64,000 nt of DNA from assembly GCA_015179045.1 (NCBI GenBank), contig WHUZ01000132.1, forward strand, positions 1 to 64,000, given 5' to 3'. The position numbers and the translations under genes are program-made. Shown one piece after another: positions 9,224-19,860 of this stretch. Under the pieces are notes generated by a model. That model was not told where the DNA came from. It saw only the letters and a list, made by a program, of their open reading frames with translations, and did not search any database. The stretch comes from Kalaharituber pfeilii. Taxonomy: Eukaryota > Ascomycota > Pezizomycetes > Pezizales > Pezizaceae. Numbering within the stretch: the stretch's first letter is position 1; the number at the start of each line of letters is the position of its first letter.

Positions 9224-12200
9224 ATGGCGAAAGAAGGCACGAGCGCACCCCAGCAAGCCGGATCTGCAGACCTGGCCACCATATTGAAAATCACACCGCG
9301 CATATCGGAAAAACTAAGGGACGAAAATGACTACCCAGCCTGGGTAGTGGAAGCTCAAAGGCAACTTCGCCGCCAGAGACTATTGGAGATAGTAGACGGG
9401 ACTACACCCAGGCCATCGTCTGGAGCAACAGATTGGGACGATAAGTCAGATAAAGCCCTCGACTACTTAATGGATAGCTGCGAGAAAGAAGCACAGCTGA
9501 AAATCAGGGCAGCTCCAAATGGGGCCGAGGCATGGAAAATTTTGAAGGACAATTATGAAGGACAAACCAGAATTCACCTGTCCTCACTTCTCATGAATGT
9601 AACCCACTTAAAGTTCGATGACAGAAAAGACTCCCTTTCCGACCATATCACGGAATTCGAACGCCGATGGCTCAAACTTGCGCAATCCGCCAGCACAGGA
9701 TCCACAGTCACATCATCACTTGCGGCAGGAATTCATCCTTTTTGTCAAAGCGATGGTTGGAAAGCGACAATGCTGCTAGCCTCGTTACCACGCATGCAAC
9801 CTTATCAGAATATCATTGATAATATCACCTCAAAAGAAGACAAGCCCACCTACGCCAGTGTGGTAATGAGGTTGAAGGAAGTAACACCCCGGAAAAGATC
9901 ATCCAAAGACGAAATAACAATAGACCCTCAGGCGGCCCTCACTATCACTCAGGAATCCAAAAAGAAAGAACGATGCTGGCACTGTAAACGAGCCGGGTAT
10001 CCAGGAACAAACCATGACGAAAAGGACTGCAGATATAAGAACAAGCAAACTAAAGAGGCTCTTGTAATGGAAGAGGAGGAAAGAAAAGAAGAAGAGGAAA
10101 AAGAGGAGAAGTTCTTATTCATGTTATCTCAATCCACCAGCAGATCCTCTGCGTGGAACGTGGATTGTGCGGCGACCACCCATGTTACATATGATGTAAA
10201 CGACCTCATTGATCCTCAGGAATGGCATGAGGAAATAAAAGGAGCATCAGGTACGGCACTGTCCACACATAAAGGAACGGTAAAAGTCGGCAACCTCGTC
10301 CTGCCCGACGTCCTCGCCATTCCAACCTGCCCAAGAAAGGTAATCAGCTGGGGAGCATTAGAGGACGCCGGTGCAGACATAAGAATGCAGAATGGAGAGG
10401 GAACCATCACACAGGATGGGAAAGTGACTCGCATCGTTAAGCAGGGAAAGTTCAGAATTATTCAACTTGAAAAGAATGAGGCGATGTCACTAGAACGTGA
10501 ATGGCATGAAAGGTATGGGCACTTCCCCCTCTCCTCATTTCGACTTATCCCAGAGGCTCCCCCCTCTCTCCTACGTCGACCGCGCGAGGAATGCGATGCT
10601 TGCATGAAAGGTAGCATGACGAAACCAATGGCAGCCTCCCAATTTAATAAGATTCGAACAAAAGAAGTGGGAGAGCTTGTTCACTCTGATGTATGTGGAC
10701 CTTACCCAACCGAAGGCGTGGGACATAAGAGATACTTCGTTACCTTAGTTGATGATTACTCCCGGATCACATTGGCACGAGCAACAGGCACAAAATCCGA
10801 AGCTGGTAAGGCATTTCGAGAGATGGTTGAGCAGTTCGAACGAGCCTTCGGACAGCCTGTTAAAGAAATAAGGACCGATTTCGGCCGAGAATATTATTCG
10901 AATGAGACCAAGGAATGGGCGTCAAAAAGGGGAACAACTATACGACCAACTGTAGCCCATCACAGTCAGACCAATGCAGTACCAGAAAGAACCAACCGCA
11001 CCATAGCCTCTATGATCCGAAACAATCTGTTCGGAAGTGGTCTCCCGAAAAACCTCTGGCCATATGCAATGGAATATGTAGTGTTTGTGAAAAATAGGCT
11101 GCCACACATCACCTTGGGAGGAAAGGCCCCGCTGGAGATAGCCCGACCTGGAACCAACATTCAAGAAGGACGGTCGACCTTTCGAGCATTCGGAGAACCT
11201 GTATATGCACATACATACAACGAAGGAAAACTATCAGAACGTGCCATAGCAGCCAGAATACTCACACCTTCTCTTACTCATGGGATCTACCGAGTGCTTC
11301 TAGCAAACAATGGGATAACTACTGCGAAGAATCCACGAAGGAGAGACCCAAGGAGTAATCCAATAGAAATCACCATAGATAAGAATGCAGTACTATCCCA
11401 ACCAGAGAATCAACGACAAGAAGAGCAGAGCCAGCTCATACCAGGCAGTTTTCCAAATCCAGAGTCCAGACCAACTACACCAGAACCTCATGCTGAGCCA
11501 GAAACAAGAAAGAGCCCTCCGTCACTTCCTCATGTTGAGCCAGAAATGAGAAAGAATGGCTCTCCGTCATTTCTGGATGGAAGATGGACAAGCTACGGAA
11601 GCACATTCCCGGAAGCCATAGCGGCACGAGCCGCTGAAAGGCAGTTGTTTCAGGAGGCGGCGGAGCCGAGCCAACCACAGCTGCGGCGATCTGCAAGATT
11701 AAACAAAGGAACTGATTCCAGGGTGAGACTGGACGAAGACCCAGGGTATGTGCATGAGGCACATATTACTGTAACCGAAGCACTGGAGAGTCCGGAGGCG
11801 TCGAAATGGGAACTGGCGATAAACAGGGAGCTCGAACAGCTGAAGAAGCTTGAAGTATTTGATTGGGTAGATGATGTGCCAGCTGGAAAGAAGGCAGTAG
11901 ATACGAAATGGGTATTGAAGGAGAAGGAAGAGAAAGCGCCAGACGACCCCAAGAGGTATAAAGCTCGGTTAACCCCTCGCGGCTTTACCCAACGGCCAGG
12001 AATCGATTTTACAGAGACATACGCGCCGGTCTGTCGGGAGGAGTCGTGGAGGCTGATGATCTGTGAAGCTCTGCGAAGAGAGATGGTAGTGGAACAATTT
12101 GACGTGGAGTCTACATTCCTTAATGGGCCATTGGATGAAGAAATATATGTGAAGGACCAGCATGCTACAGGGGACAGAGCATGGAGGCTGAAAAAGGCAC

Positions 12201-12970
12201 TGTACGGACTCAAGCAGGCAGCCCACAATTGGAATCAACTCATCCATCGGATCCTCACAGAACAGGTGCAATCTCTCTACCCAATCGACAGTTCTAGAAA
12301 TTCCGCGGCAAATGTGAAAAGGTTCCAGGGGATGGTTGGGAGCCTCCTCTTCATGGCCAGAATGTGGAGACCGGACATCCGGTATGCAGTGGCAAGACTG
12401 AGTCTCAAAAGCCATAACCCTGAAGGCAAAGACGAAAGGAGAGCGGAACAATTGATCAGCTATCTCACAATGACAGCCAACAGAGGTATTGTGCTCCAGG
12501 CTTTGGATCCCACCATCAAAGTGTTCTGTGACGCGGGAGAAGAAAACTTAGAGGAGAAGCCCACCACTGGGATAGTGGTCATGACCGGGAAATCACCCCT
12601 TGGATGGAGAGCAGAAAAACAGCCCAATATAGTGCTGTCATCAACAGAATCGGAATATGTGGCCTTGTCCTCTGCCGCACAATCGGGGTTGTGGTTCGGC
12701 AAGGTTTTGGAATTTATGGGCTACCACCAGTGCCAGCCGGTGCTGGTCACGGACTGTGAAGGGGCCGCAAAGTTAGCCAAGCACCCGGATTTCCACAAAA
12801 GGACAAAGCACATACGAAGGCGTTACCACTTCGTGCGGGAATGCGTTGAGAAGGGGGAGCTGACTGTGGAATGGGTGGAGGGGAAGGAGAATCCTGCTGA
12901 TATGCTTACCAAACCTGTCACAGGAGCGAGGTTCTTATATTTGAGGAAGAAGTGTGGAATGACGGACTAG
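9224..12970 (+). CDS. Copia Gag-Pol polyprotein lacking the RT YVDD palm
   Basis: A 1,248-aa ORF with copia order PR-IN-RT-RH. Gag is at about 20-240, with knuckle CWHCKRAGYPGTNHDEKDC near 250 (C-X2-C-X9-H-X4-C). The protease motif near 311 is WNVDCAATTHV, with DCA where copia proteases normally have DSG or DTG. Pre-integrase WHERYGH precedes the integrase, whose acidic triad is in HSDVCGP, IRTDFGREY and VPERTNRT. RT begins at WELAINRELE (about 862) and reaches LYGLKQAAHNWNQLI (about 995), then jumps directly to FQGMVGSLLFMA; the usual segment with the YVDD catalytic motif and the region after it is absent. RNase H follows from about 1099. The deletion keeps the frame, so a long polyprotein could still be made but it cannot reverse transcribe by itself. 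Confidence 0.93.
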   Translation: MAKEGTSAPQQAGSADLATILKITPRISEKLRDENDYPAWVVEAQRQLRRQRLLEIVDGTTPRPSSGATDWDDKSDKALDYLMDSCEKEAQLKIRAAPNGAEAWKILKDNYEGQTRIHLSSLLMNVTHLKFDDRKDSLSDHITEFERRWLKLAQSASTGSTVTSSLAAGIHPFCQSDGWKATMLLASLPRMQPYQNIIDNITSKEDKPTYASVVMRLKEVTPRKRSSKDEITIDPQAALTITQESKKKERCWHCKRAGYPGTNHDEKDCRYKNKQTKEALVMEEEERKEEEEKEEKFLFMLSQSTSRSSAWNVDCAATTHVTYDVNDLIDPQEWHEEIKGASGTALSTHKGTVKVGNLVLPDVLAIPTCPRKVISWGALEDAGADIRMQNGEGTITQDGKVTRIVKQGKFRIIQLEKNEAMSLEREWHERYGHFPLSSFRLIPEAPPSLLRRPREECDACMKGSMTKPMAASQFNKIRTKEVGELVHSDVCGPYPTEGVGHKRYFVTLVDDYSRITLARATGTKSEAGKAFREMVEQFERAFGQPVKEIRTDFGREYYSNETKEWASKRGTTIRPTVAHHSQTNAVPERTNRTIASMIRNNLFGSGLPKNLWPYAMEYVVFVKNRLPHITLGGKAPLEIARPGTNIQEGRSTFRAFGEPVYAHTYNEGKLSERAIAARILTPSLTHGIYRVLLANNGITTAKNPRRRDPRSNPIEITIDKNAVLSQPENQRQEEQSQLIPGSFPNPESRPTTPEPHAEPETRKSPPSLPHVEPEMRKNGSPSFLDGRWTSYGSTFPEAIAARAAERQLFQEAAEPSQPQLRRSARLNKGTDSRVRLDEDPGYVHEAHITVTEALESPEASKWELAINRELEQLKKLEVFDWVDDVPAGKKAVDTKWVLKEKEEKAPDDPKRYKARLTPRGFTQRPGIDFTETYAPVCREESWRLMICEALRREMVVEQFDVESTFLNGPLDEEIYVKDQHATGDRAWRLKKALYGLKQAAHNWNQLIHRILTEQVQSLYPIDSSRNSAANVKRFQGMVGSLLFMARMWRPDIRYAVARLSLKSHNPEGKDERRAEQLISYLTMTANRGIVLQALDPTIKVFCDAGEENLEEKPTTGIVVMTGKSPLGWRAEKQPNIVLSSTESEYVALSSAAQSGLWFGKVLEFMGYHQCQPVLVTDCEGAAKLAKHPDFHKRTKHIRRRYHFVRECVEKGELTVEWVEGKENPADMLTKPVTGARFLYLRKKCGMTD

Positions 12971-13084
12971 ACTGTAGGAATGAGTGGGTATCGCCATGTT
13001 GGAATGATTGGGTATCACCATGGATGGGGATTATGGGAATGGAAATGCACTGGGGAAGAGATGAGGCGCTAGATCACGGGGGGG

Positions 13085-13347
13085 TGTTGGAGAAACGTTA
13101 ATCTAGCCCCTCGCCCATGCATGAGGCTTATGCGGGTCGGAGGAATTGTTGTGCCGTCGGATGGTTTGTGAGTGCGACGGAGGGATGGTTGGGCCGATAG
13201 GGAGAACTGTGGGGAGGGGCCTTCAGCCAGTGTGCGGGTATATGTATGGGTTGACTTCTCATTCTGTTTTTTATCATCATTATGTTGATCACGGATAGTT
13301 GCTATTGAATGCAGTATTATTCCTGTCATAGCAGCGTGAACTTTACA
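13085..13347 (+). repeat. Copia right LTR
   Basis: 263 bp, preceded by a G7 tract (polypurine tract) and followed by the target duplication GAAAA at 13348-13352. Confidence 0.95.
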
Positions 13348-13352
13348 GAAAA

Positions 13353-13700
13353 TAGGCAAGGTGGACAGCCCGGAGTGTCGCTGGTGTGGGAGTGGGGGAG
13401 AGACCACTACCCACCTGCTTGACACGTGCGAGGTCTGGATGAGGAGGTGGCCACGCGCCAAGGAGAAGTTGCTGAAACCCCATCAGAGGGAGGAAGGACT
13501 TCCTTGTGGAGATACTGACGTGAGTGGAGGAAAGCGGGCAGCCCGTCTAACCTAGTTCATTTATCTCATACTTCTTGCAATGATTTTGTGTTAGGCTTTT
13601 CTCTTCTCATTTTCCTATTTTTTAAATCTCCAATGTACTCTCTCACAGCCCTCAGGGCGGCAAACGAGTAATATTTATAAAAGAGAGAAAAAAAAAGTAC
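13353..13700 (+). mobile_element. LINE (family-A type) 3' fragment
   Basis: Encodes VDSPECRWCG..THLLDTCEVW, the CCHC zinc knuckle ending non-LTR ORF2 proteins, with a stop at 13553. It then has a 3' UTR and a diverged family-A tail at about 13641-13680 (AGCCCTCAGGGCGGC..CGAGTAAT). It is the right part of the remnant split by the copia element. Confidence 0.75.
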
Positions 13701-13911
13701 ATTTTTGGTAACTTATCATGATGCCTCAATAAAACCTACGATACACAACAATTTCCGTAGCCATTTCTTTGTCTTCAGAATACAAATCAGCTAGATTGAT
13801 AACAACTGTAGTGCAAGGCATCGCAATAAAGAGCTTTTCGTACAAAAAGTCAGGCATATGTAAACTTACACCACCAACATTCAATGATTGACTTTGTACC
13901 CTTACTAACTG
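13701..13911. other. No recognisable feature
   Basis: AT-rich sequence without a supported gene or repeat. Confidence 0.4.
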
Positions 13912-14283
13912 TCAATGTGCGGTATCCCACCCACCTCTCCTGGCCGCCGATAATCTTGCATAGCCATTGCTGACGTGGCAAGGCCTGACGAGCTGTCCCA
14001 GGCGAGATTACTAGCCACTTGACACCTCACAGACATTACACTGACATCGGCGTAATACTCTATTCCTGATGTTGATTCCCGTCTTAGCACTGCCTTCCTC
14101 TCTGTCTTGTTGATAGTGCTATTGTTCCTATGTCAGTAGAATGGATAGATATAAGGGCCTGGTCCCACTCCAGTAGACAGTTCTTCTCTCCGACCATTGT
14201 CCTGTCTGGATCTTTCTACCTTCCTCACGTCCCTCCGCCGCCGTTGTCATATAGAACTACTTAGTACCCGCTCAGGAACATGA
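13912..14283. mobile_element. Probable LTR remnant
   Basis: Runs from TGTCAATGTGCGG to GGAACATGACA and resembles the solo LTR at 6232-6746 in composition and landmarks (a GACGTGGCAAG box, a TTGTTGATAG motif, C-rich 3' third). No matching target duplication is visible, so the ends are uncertain. Confidence 0.45.
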
Positions 14284-15249
14284 CATAGTGTCATAGCCTT
14301 ACATTAGTAGCTTTTGACTATTGTTAACCACCTCTTGTATATAGCTTATGCACTACAAAGCTATTAAATTTAGCCTTTTAGGTAACAATCTTATTAGAAT
14401 TACATCTTGCAATTAATAGAAAGGAGACAGGCCAAGAAAATAGTGGCTAGAAATTCATGATATCGCCAAAATCCCAAAATCATTAACGCAAGTACCGTTC
14501 CAAAATATAGATATAAATACCTAGCCCCTACTTGAGTTATTGCGTTACAGGACTCTGAGTCATTCAGCAGGATCCTGGGACATAGGACTTAGAGAAGACT
14601 CGAAGCACCGCGCCCGCAGTTCTTCCAGCACGCAAGTCTGAGTCGAATGTATATTTTCCCCTAATTTTAACTATTGACATGGATCCTAGCTATAGAGCAT
14701 TCAAGAACATTACATGATGAGAGGTTATCCAAACAAGAGAAGGATATGTTCACCAGAACGATGTCTTCATTTTTCAGGTCAGCAATGAAGGTGCTTTTCG
14801 CAGTACCCAGGATGACGGTGGTAGGCACCACGCATAGGCTGGGATACGACGGATGTGGTTACAGTCTCCTTCTGTTTCCCTGCCTCCAGATCTACTGCTT
14901 TCAGCCTTCAGGCTGCTCCGGAGAACCCTCCATTGATATCTGATTCCCAGAGCACTTTAGACCCGAGGGACGAAAGCATAATATCGCCAGGTCATGAGGG
15001 AGGAAGGAACGTTGCTGAAGGTGAGATCCCTGACGGGATGCAATCCACCTCACAACTCTCTATTATTAAGAACTGCAAAGGCAAACGTCAGGAGAACAAT
15101 GATTAAGGCTTCTATCGATCGCACTGACCAGGGAACGACTTTTGGCCACAATTGGCTGAAGCTATACTTGACAAGAAACTAACGATTGATTGAACGGGAG
15201 CTAAATACATGAGGTACTGTATGTGAGTACATAAGAAGAAAAGGAAACA
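14284..15249. other. No recognisable gene; short weak ORFs
   Basis: Open frames of 60-90 codons near 14674-15182 show no family motif or good splice signals. I cannot support a gene. Confidence 0.4.
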
Positions 15250-15257
15250 CGGCCATT

Positions 15258-15584
15258 AGTGTTTGCATCGGTTACAAGTACTTGTCGGTTTTTCGGTACA
15301 AGTCGGGTTTTCTTTCAAGAAAAAAACCAACTTGGCCAACAAGTCGGTTTTTTCCATATTAAAAAACTTGGACCGACAAGTTGAAACAGATACAAGTTAA
15401 AAATTTTATGTTTCACCATACAAATAATCCCTGTCCAAGTCGGTTTTTGGCTCTATTTTCAACTTGTCGCACAAATTTTTCTAAAAAAAAAAACTGACTT
15501 GTTAGAGCAAGTTGGTGTCAGTCCAAAGTGAAAACTTGTACCGAAAAACCGACTTGTTCTGACTTGGACTGATACAAATACTAA
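15258..15584. mobile_element. hAT-like MITE
   Basis: Inverted termini of about 45 bp (AGTGTTTGCATCGG.. and the reverse complement of ..GATACAAATACTAA, both carrying GTCGGTTTTTCGGTACAAGT) flanked by the 8-bp repeat CGGCCATT at 15250-15257 and 15585-15592. The interior repeats ACAAGTCGG/CCGACTTGT motifs on both strands. No coding capacity. Confidence 0.75.
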
Positions 15585-15607
15585 CGGCCATTGAATTCTG
15601 CTATATA

Positions 15608-16614
15608 CAGTCACATGGCGAAAGAAAACGCCCACCTAATTTGCATAATTTGATGTCTTAGACCTACATACACGCTATTACCGCCACTAACGCCAATAAT
15701 GCTAGGGTCCACTGCATATTGCTCCGCTCCATTCTTCCTCCATATGCACTTCGCACTACCAATATTATGATACTTCTCTCAACATTGCATTCATCAGACC
15801 AAACATACTTTGCCCAGGTTTTCTCCGTCCAATCCTTTCTCTCCAGGGCCCAAGCTAACCTTACTGCAGCATGGATGGGAGTTAATTTAGGTCTCTTTCT
15901 AGCCCTCCACTTCCGACAGCCCTTAAGCTGGAGGGTTTACTAGTCAATTTTAATGTCTAGATTTTCCTTTAAATGTTCTTGTAAAGAGAGCTTTGATAGA
16001 GATGGGTCAGAGAGCTTTGAGAGAGATGGGTCACTATCAAGTAAAGCAGTGATAGAGTCCATAACATTCTCATTTAGCTTTTTCGGTCTTCCACTCTTAG
16101 GTGCATTTTCAGCAATGCCTCACTCCTTGTAATACTTAAGAAAATCTTGAATAGTACTCTTAGGCCAACCTATTTAATTCACAATCTATTGAAATGACAT
16201 CTCTTGTTGGTGCAGAAGGACAATTTAACCTTTTTCAAAGTCGGTCTTCTCTTCTTAGGAGCGGTAGAAGAGGCAGCACTGGAGGTAGAAGAGGCGGCAC
16301 TGGAGGCGGAAGTGCTGGCAGTATTGGCTGAGAAGTCAGCAGTTTGAATTGACATTATTGCAGGATTTTGTAAATTCGGCTGTCAGTTACCTGTAGGTGG
16401 CTGTAGATTTTTTCTTGACTTCCGATGCCCTTTAGGAGTCAACTTTATATTTTTCTATCTCAGAATTCCCAATTTAGCGCAATGTTGTGAGACCTACGCG
16501 CGTTTATGTCTGAGACACGCGCGTGTATGTCTTAATTAAGCACAGGGCGCAAAGATTATGCACACAGGCCCAGAGATTATGCAAAGGTGGGCGTTTTCTT
16601 TTGCCATGTGACTG
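15608..16614 (-). mobile_element. Tc1/mariner-family DNA transposon relic
   Basis: 1,007 bp bounded by inverted repeats of at least 31 bp beginning CAGTCACATGGC(G/A)AAAGAA, each flanked by TA, the standard Tc1/mariner target. The interior holds a decayed minus-strand transposase. A LINE inserted just outside the right end at 16638. Confidence 0.85.
15650..16330 (-). pseudogene. Tc1-like transposase, decayed
   Basis: Reading the minus strand through several stops and shifts gives SGRPKKLNENVMDSI (the GRPRK-like hinge after the helix-turn-helix) and later AVRLAWALERKDWTEKTWA and VWSDECNVER, the Tc1 block containing the first catalytic Asp, followed by a WKNGAEQY-like segment. The last acidic residue region is missing, so the gene is both mutated and internally deleted. 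Confidence 0.75.
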
Positions 16615-16637
16615 TATATAACAAACTCTCCACCAAA

Positions 16638-17015
16638 TTTTTTTTTTTTTTTTTTTTTTAATTTCATTACTCGCGTGCCGCCCTGTGGGCTATGGCGAGG
16701 TTATTTTAGGTACATGTATGAGAAAGTAGAAAGAGAAAACGAAACGAAAAGAGGAAGAAAGAAAGATTATTCCTGTCCTGCCCATTCCAGTATCTCCGCG
16801 ATGTTTGTCTCCTTATCCGGTTGCCTTAGTCCTCCCGCTCCGTCCCTTATCTTTCTCCTCCATGTCTGGCAGTCGTTGGTTATGTGGGTTAGGTTCTCTG
16901 GTGCTCTCCCACACCACCTGCATTCTGGGGAGTCGGCCTTTCCTATGGCGTATCTCCACTCTTTGAGCCCCTTATTCCCGAGGATCCCGGGCAGGGTTGC
17001 GATTCTCCTGCGGTT
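16638..17015 (-). mobile_element. 5'-truncated LINE, family A
   Basis: Poly(T) then the family-A 3' hairpin (sense GCCATAGCCCACAGGGCGGC), a 3' UTR and the end of ORF2, flanked by exact 11-bp duplications TCTCCACCAAA at 16627-16637 and 17016-17026. It links the short hairpin tails elsewhere to a real LINE: ORF2 here ends ADSPECRWCGRAPENLTHI..C, the C-terminal zinc knuckle. Confidence 0.92.
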
Positions 17016-17026
17016 TCTCCACCAAA

Positions 17027-17710
17027 AGAGCATATACCAGACTATACTTTTACCACCGCTAACCGAAAAACGAAAGACCGAAAAACTTGCCATGGCTATA
17101 TCCTCACGCCGACCGAAACGCCGTCAAATATGGTACTTCTGCACCCGCTTAGAGCGCATATACGGCTACTGGTGGGCAGTGGATATGCAATTTGAATGGT
17201 ACTTAAAGCGTAAGTGCTTTTTCCACCTAGAAAATTCCCGCAAACAAATGGAAACGCTTTGCAGATCATACACTTCTTCTCATGGCTGTTCGGAAAACTA
17301 AAACCACGGCTCCGCAAGGCCTGAAGAAGTTCACAAACGGTACACGCTCGATATAAGAATGTCCTCGTGCTGGGGGACACTGAAACTGCTTGGCAGTCTC
17401 CAAACTAACCGTATGCAGCAAGACTTGAACAAGGGGGGTCAGCATGCAAGGGTACTGCATCTGCAGGTCAGATTATGCAACTGCTTGCTGAATGGCTTAT
17501 GCACGCAATATGCATTCTCAGTATGGGAATTTGTACATGACTAAGCACAAAAAATCCTAAGTATATAATGAATTCTTAATCGTATGGGGGCAGGTCGCAC
17601 ACATCCTCCTATCGGATATTCTTATATAGCGTATACTGTATATGCAATGTCTTGAAAAACATTGCTGAATGTGTTCATAACCAATGCAGCCCTTTTACTA
17701 GTATTGTACG
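17027..17710. other. No recognisable gene
   Basis: Short open frames only. A GACCGAAA motif recurs near 17070-17120. Nothing recognisable. Confidence 0.4.
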
Positions 17711-18214
17711 TGTTCGGGCCAGCCATCTTGTCCGGGCCAGCCGGCAACTGGCTACTCATCACTTGGACGGGCCACTGATCAATTTACAAGGATCAAAGAC
17801 CAAAAACGAGCCAAGATGCATAATTAGACCCATGAGTATGTCTCCGCTTTACAATACATGATTTCTTAACTGACAGGAGGGACTGGTGTTTGAACTTGCA
17901 CAGGATAGAAAGAGATGCGAGTGGTGGAGGAGTGTAGGGAATGCGGTGACACAGTGAATATCCCAGGCACGGCTCGTATATGCTGAATCAGGATATTGCC
18001 AAGACAGACAACGGGAGCGGCTACATCGAGTTCTCTGTAGGGTGGCGATAAATGCAAATTTTTCACTCAAGTATGCAGGGCATTTATTCGGCATGCGAAC
18101 CAGTAGCCCAGACGAGCCAGAGCAAATATGGATGGCCCGGGCCACTCATCTTGGAATGCGGAGCACTGGTCCGGGCCAGCTATGAGTGGCCCCTAAGATG
18201 ACTGGCCCCGAACA
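17711..18214. mobile_element. MITE-like element, TGTTCGGG termini
   Basis: The left end TGTTCGGGCCAGCCATCTT and the right end (reverse complement TGTTCGGGGCCAGTCATCTT) form imperfect inverted repeats; GGGCCAGC recurs inside both ends. The target duplication is not clear. Confidence 0.5.
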
Positions 18215-18708
18215 TAGGCACCAGTTTCACTCCCTGTGTCTTCAGCAAAAAAACTCAATGTCCAAACCTGAGTCTAAAGCTAGCGGTCTCTACATCCATA
18301 TTACCAGCGGGAGCACGGTGGCTAGGCCCTATCAAGAGGTACAGCCTTGCCACTCACTAGATACAGGGCTGAGACTGAGAGGCGGATTCAATAGGCATGG
18401 CGGGCACGGCTGGATAGGACGGTGGATGAAGAAGGGTGGAACCAGGACGCGGCTATTCGAAGAACAAGAGAACAGAGAAGGAAAGCAGAGCTATGTATAA
18501 GAGGAGCCTCAGGAACCTTATGCCTGTGGGACCCCACTGCCAAGAATGCATATATCGGTGGTGCTACAGGGACACTACACTCCGGGTTTATTGCTATCGG
18601 CTGGGGGTAACGGTTGCCAACGAATCCATGATCATGGGTACAACGCCACGGTCATAGTTCTATGATTGGGATATCGGGCTGCTACCATGGCCTACTAGTT
18701 GCGGTTGT

Positions 18709-18711
<3 letters not shown>

Positions 18712-18740
<29 letters not shown>

Positions 18741-18783
18741 GATTTCACGTAACCCCGCTTGCAGCTGTTCGCCATGGCAGGGT
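18712..18783 (-). mobile_element. Short family-B tail with TSD
   Basis: Poly(T) of about 29 nt, then the reverse complement of the 42-nt family-B end (CCCTGCCATGGCGAACAGC in sense). Flanked by exact 14-bp duplications GTTGCGGTTGTGAC at 18698-18711 and 18784-18797. Confidence 0.87.
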
Positions 18784-18851
18784 GTTGCGGTTGTGACAAT
18801 GCAAGGCATTAATCACAAGATTTTCAAGCACGATGAATTTAAATATACAAA

Positions 18852-18902
18852 CTCGCCATAGCCCGCAAGGCGGCACGCGAGTAATGAAATAAAAAAAAAA
18901 AT
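18852..18902 (+). mobile_element. Short family-A tail with TSD
   Basis: CTCGCCATAGCCCGCAAGGC.. to GTAATGAAAT plus poly(A), between 9-bp duplications ATATACAAA at 18843-18851 and 18903-18911. It inserted about 55 bp from the family-B copy. Confidence 0.82.
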
Positions 18903-19534
18903 ATATACAAAGATTATCCCGATGTGTTGAAGAATCATCCCAAGTTCCAGCTTGATCAGGGATCGTCAAGTCAATACTAGATGATCGAAACTCTCCAATC
19001 CTACCATGAATTTGCTTTCAAGAATTAGCGAGCTCTCACCGTTTGGTATCCGTACAGGGTAATCTGCAGTAATGAAATTACTACAGATATAACAGGGCAT
19101 TAGACTAGAAGACGAAGATGTGTTTCCCTCAAGAGACAAAGTTCTTGCATTTTCAACTTCCGATCGTATCTTTATTGAAGTGGTTTTTAGCTTGACACTT
19201 CAGTGGACTGAGTTTTCCCTTATTTTTTTTAAAAAAAAAAGTCTCAGTACAATTGAATTATTCAGGACCGGACATCTAACCGGGTCATTGATTAGTAGCT
19301 CGAGCTGTCATTAATGGAACTCATGGCCCGGGCTAGATTAAGAATAACATTTCGACAAGTCTAAACAGGCCAACAGTACGGAGTGCCTGGCCTGGGTCGT
19401 GAAATTCCAGGCTCGTCCAGGCCAATCAGAACAGTCCTCTTACGGCATCGGATATTTTGCTATTCAAACAATGAGTTCAGAAATTGAGCGCGCTTTTATC
19501 TGCAGCGGTTCCTTGATTACTGTACACACTTTTT

Positions 19535-19860
19535 CTCGTATAGGACCTGGGGGGTTACGACGAGATAAATACACAGGAGAAAAAGGAAAATAAGTAAAAC
19601 GAAACAGCAATATGACATATGAACTGGTGAATGCAGGTCACATCTTTTTCTGCCCATCTCATCAGCTCCACCAGTAGGCCCTGTTCGCTTTCCTTGCCGT
19701 CTGGTGGTAACCTGATCGCATCCCGTCCTGCAAAGCCACTCCTTCATACCTCCCCTTCCATCCAGAAGGGTTCCGCATCTCCTCCTCCACTCGCACCATC
19801 GGCATTCCAGGCCGTCCTCCTGGCTGGTTCTGTGCCTCCATGCTCTTAAGCCCTTTCCCA
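19535..19860 (-). mobile_element. LINE 3' fragment, diverged family-A subfamily
   Basis: The minus strand encodes a degraded ORF2 end (LRAWRHR..DGLECRWC) with frameshifts. Its 3' end CTCGTCGTAACCCCCCAGG..ACGAGAAAAA keeps the shape of the family-A tail with a different sequence. TTGATTAC occurs on both sides and may be the target duplication. Confidence 0.6.

Larger units (their letters stand above)
8865..13347 (+). mobile_element. Ty1/copia LTR retrotransposon, young, RT-deleted
   Basis: Complete structure: 263-bp LTRs at 8865-9127 and 13085-13347, 5-bp target duplications GAAAA, a primer-binding-like TGGTAGCAACA directly after the left LTR, and a G7 polypurine-like run before the right LTR. 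The LTRs differ at only two positions, so insertion was recent. One long ORF fills the interior but lacks the RT catalytic segment (see CDS), so the element is defective alone. Confidence 0.95.

Noticed and set aside
13912..14283. Complete solo LTR
   Set aside because: The TG..CA-like ends are suggestive, but flanking 5-bp sequences do not match, so only a remnant is claimed.
18712..18783. tRNA- or 5S-derived SINEs
   Set aside because: The short copies contain no A/B-box promoter or tRNA fold; their sequence equals LINE 3' ends (2779-4501, 16638-17015).
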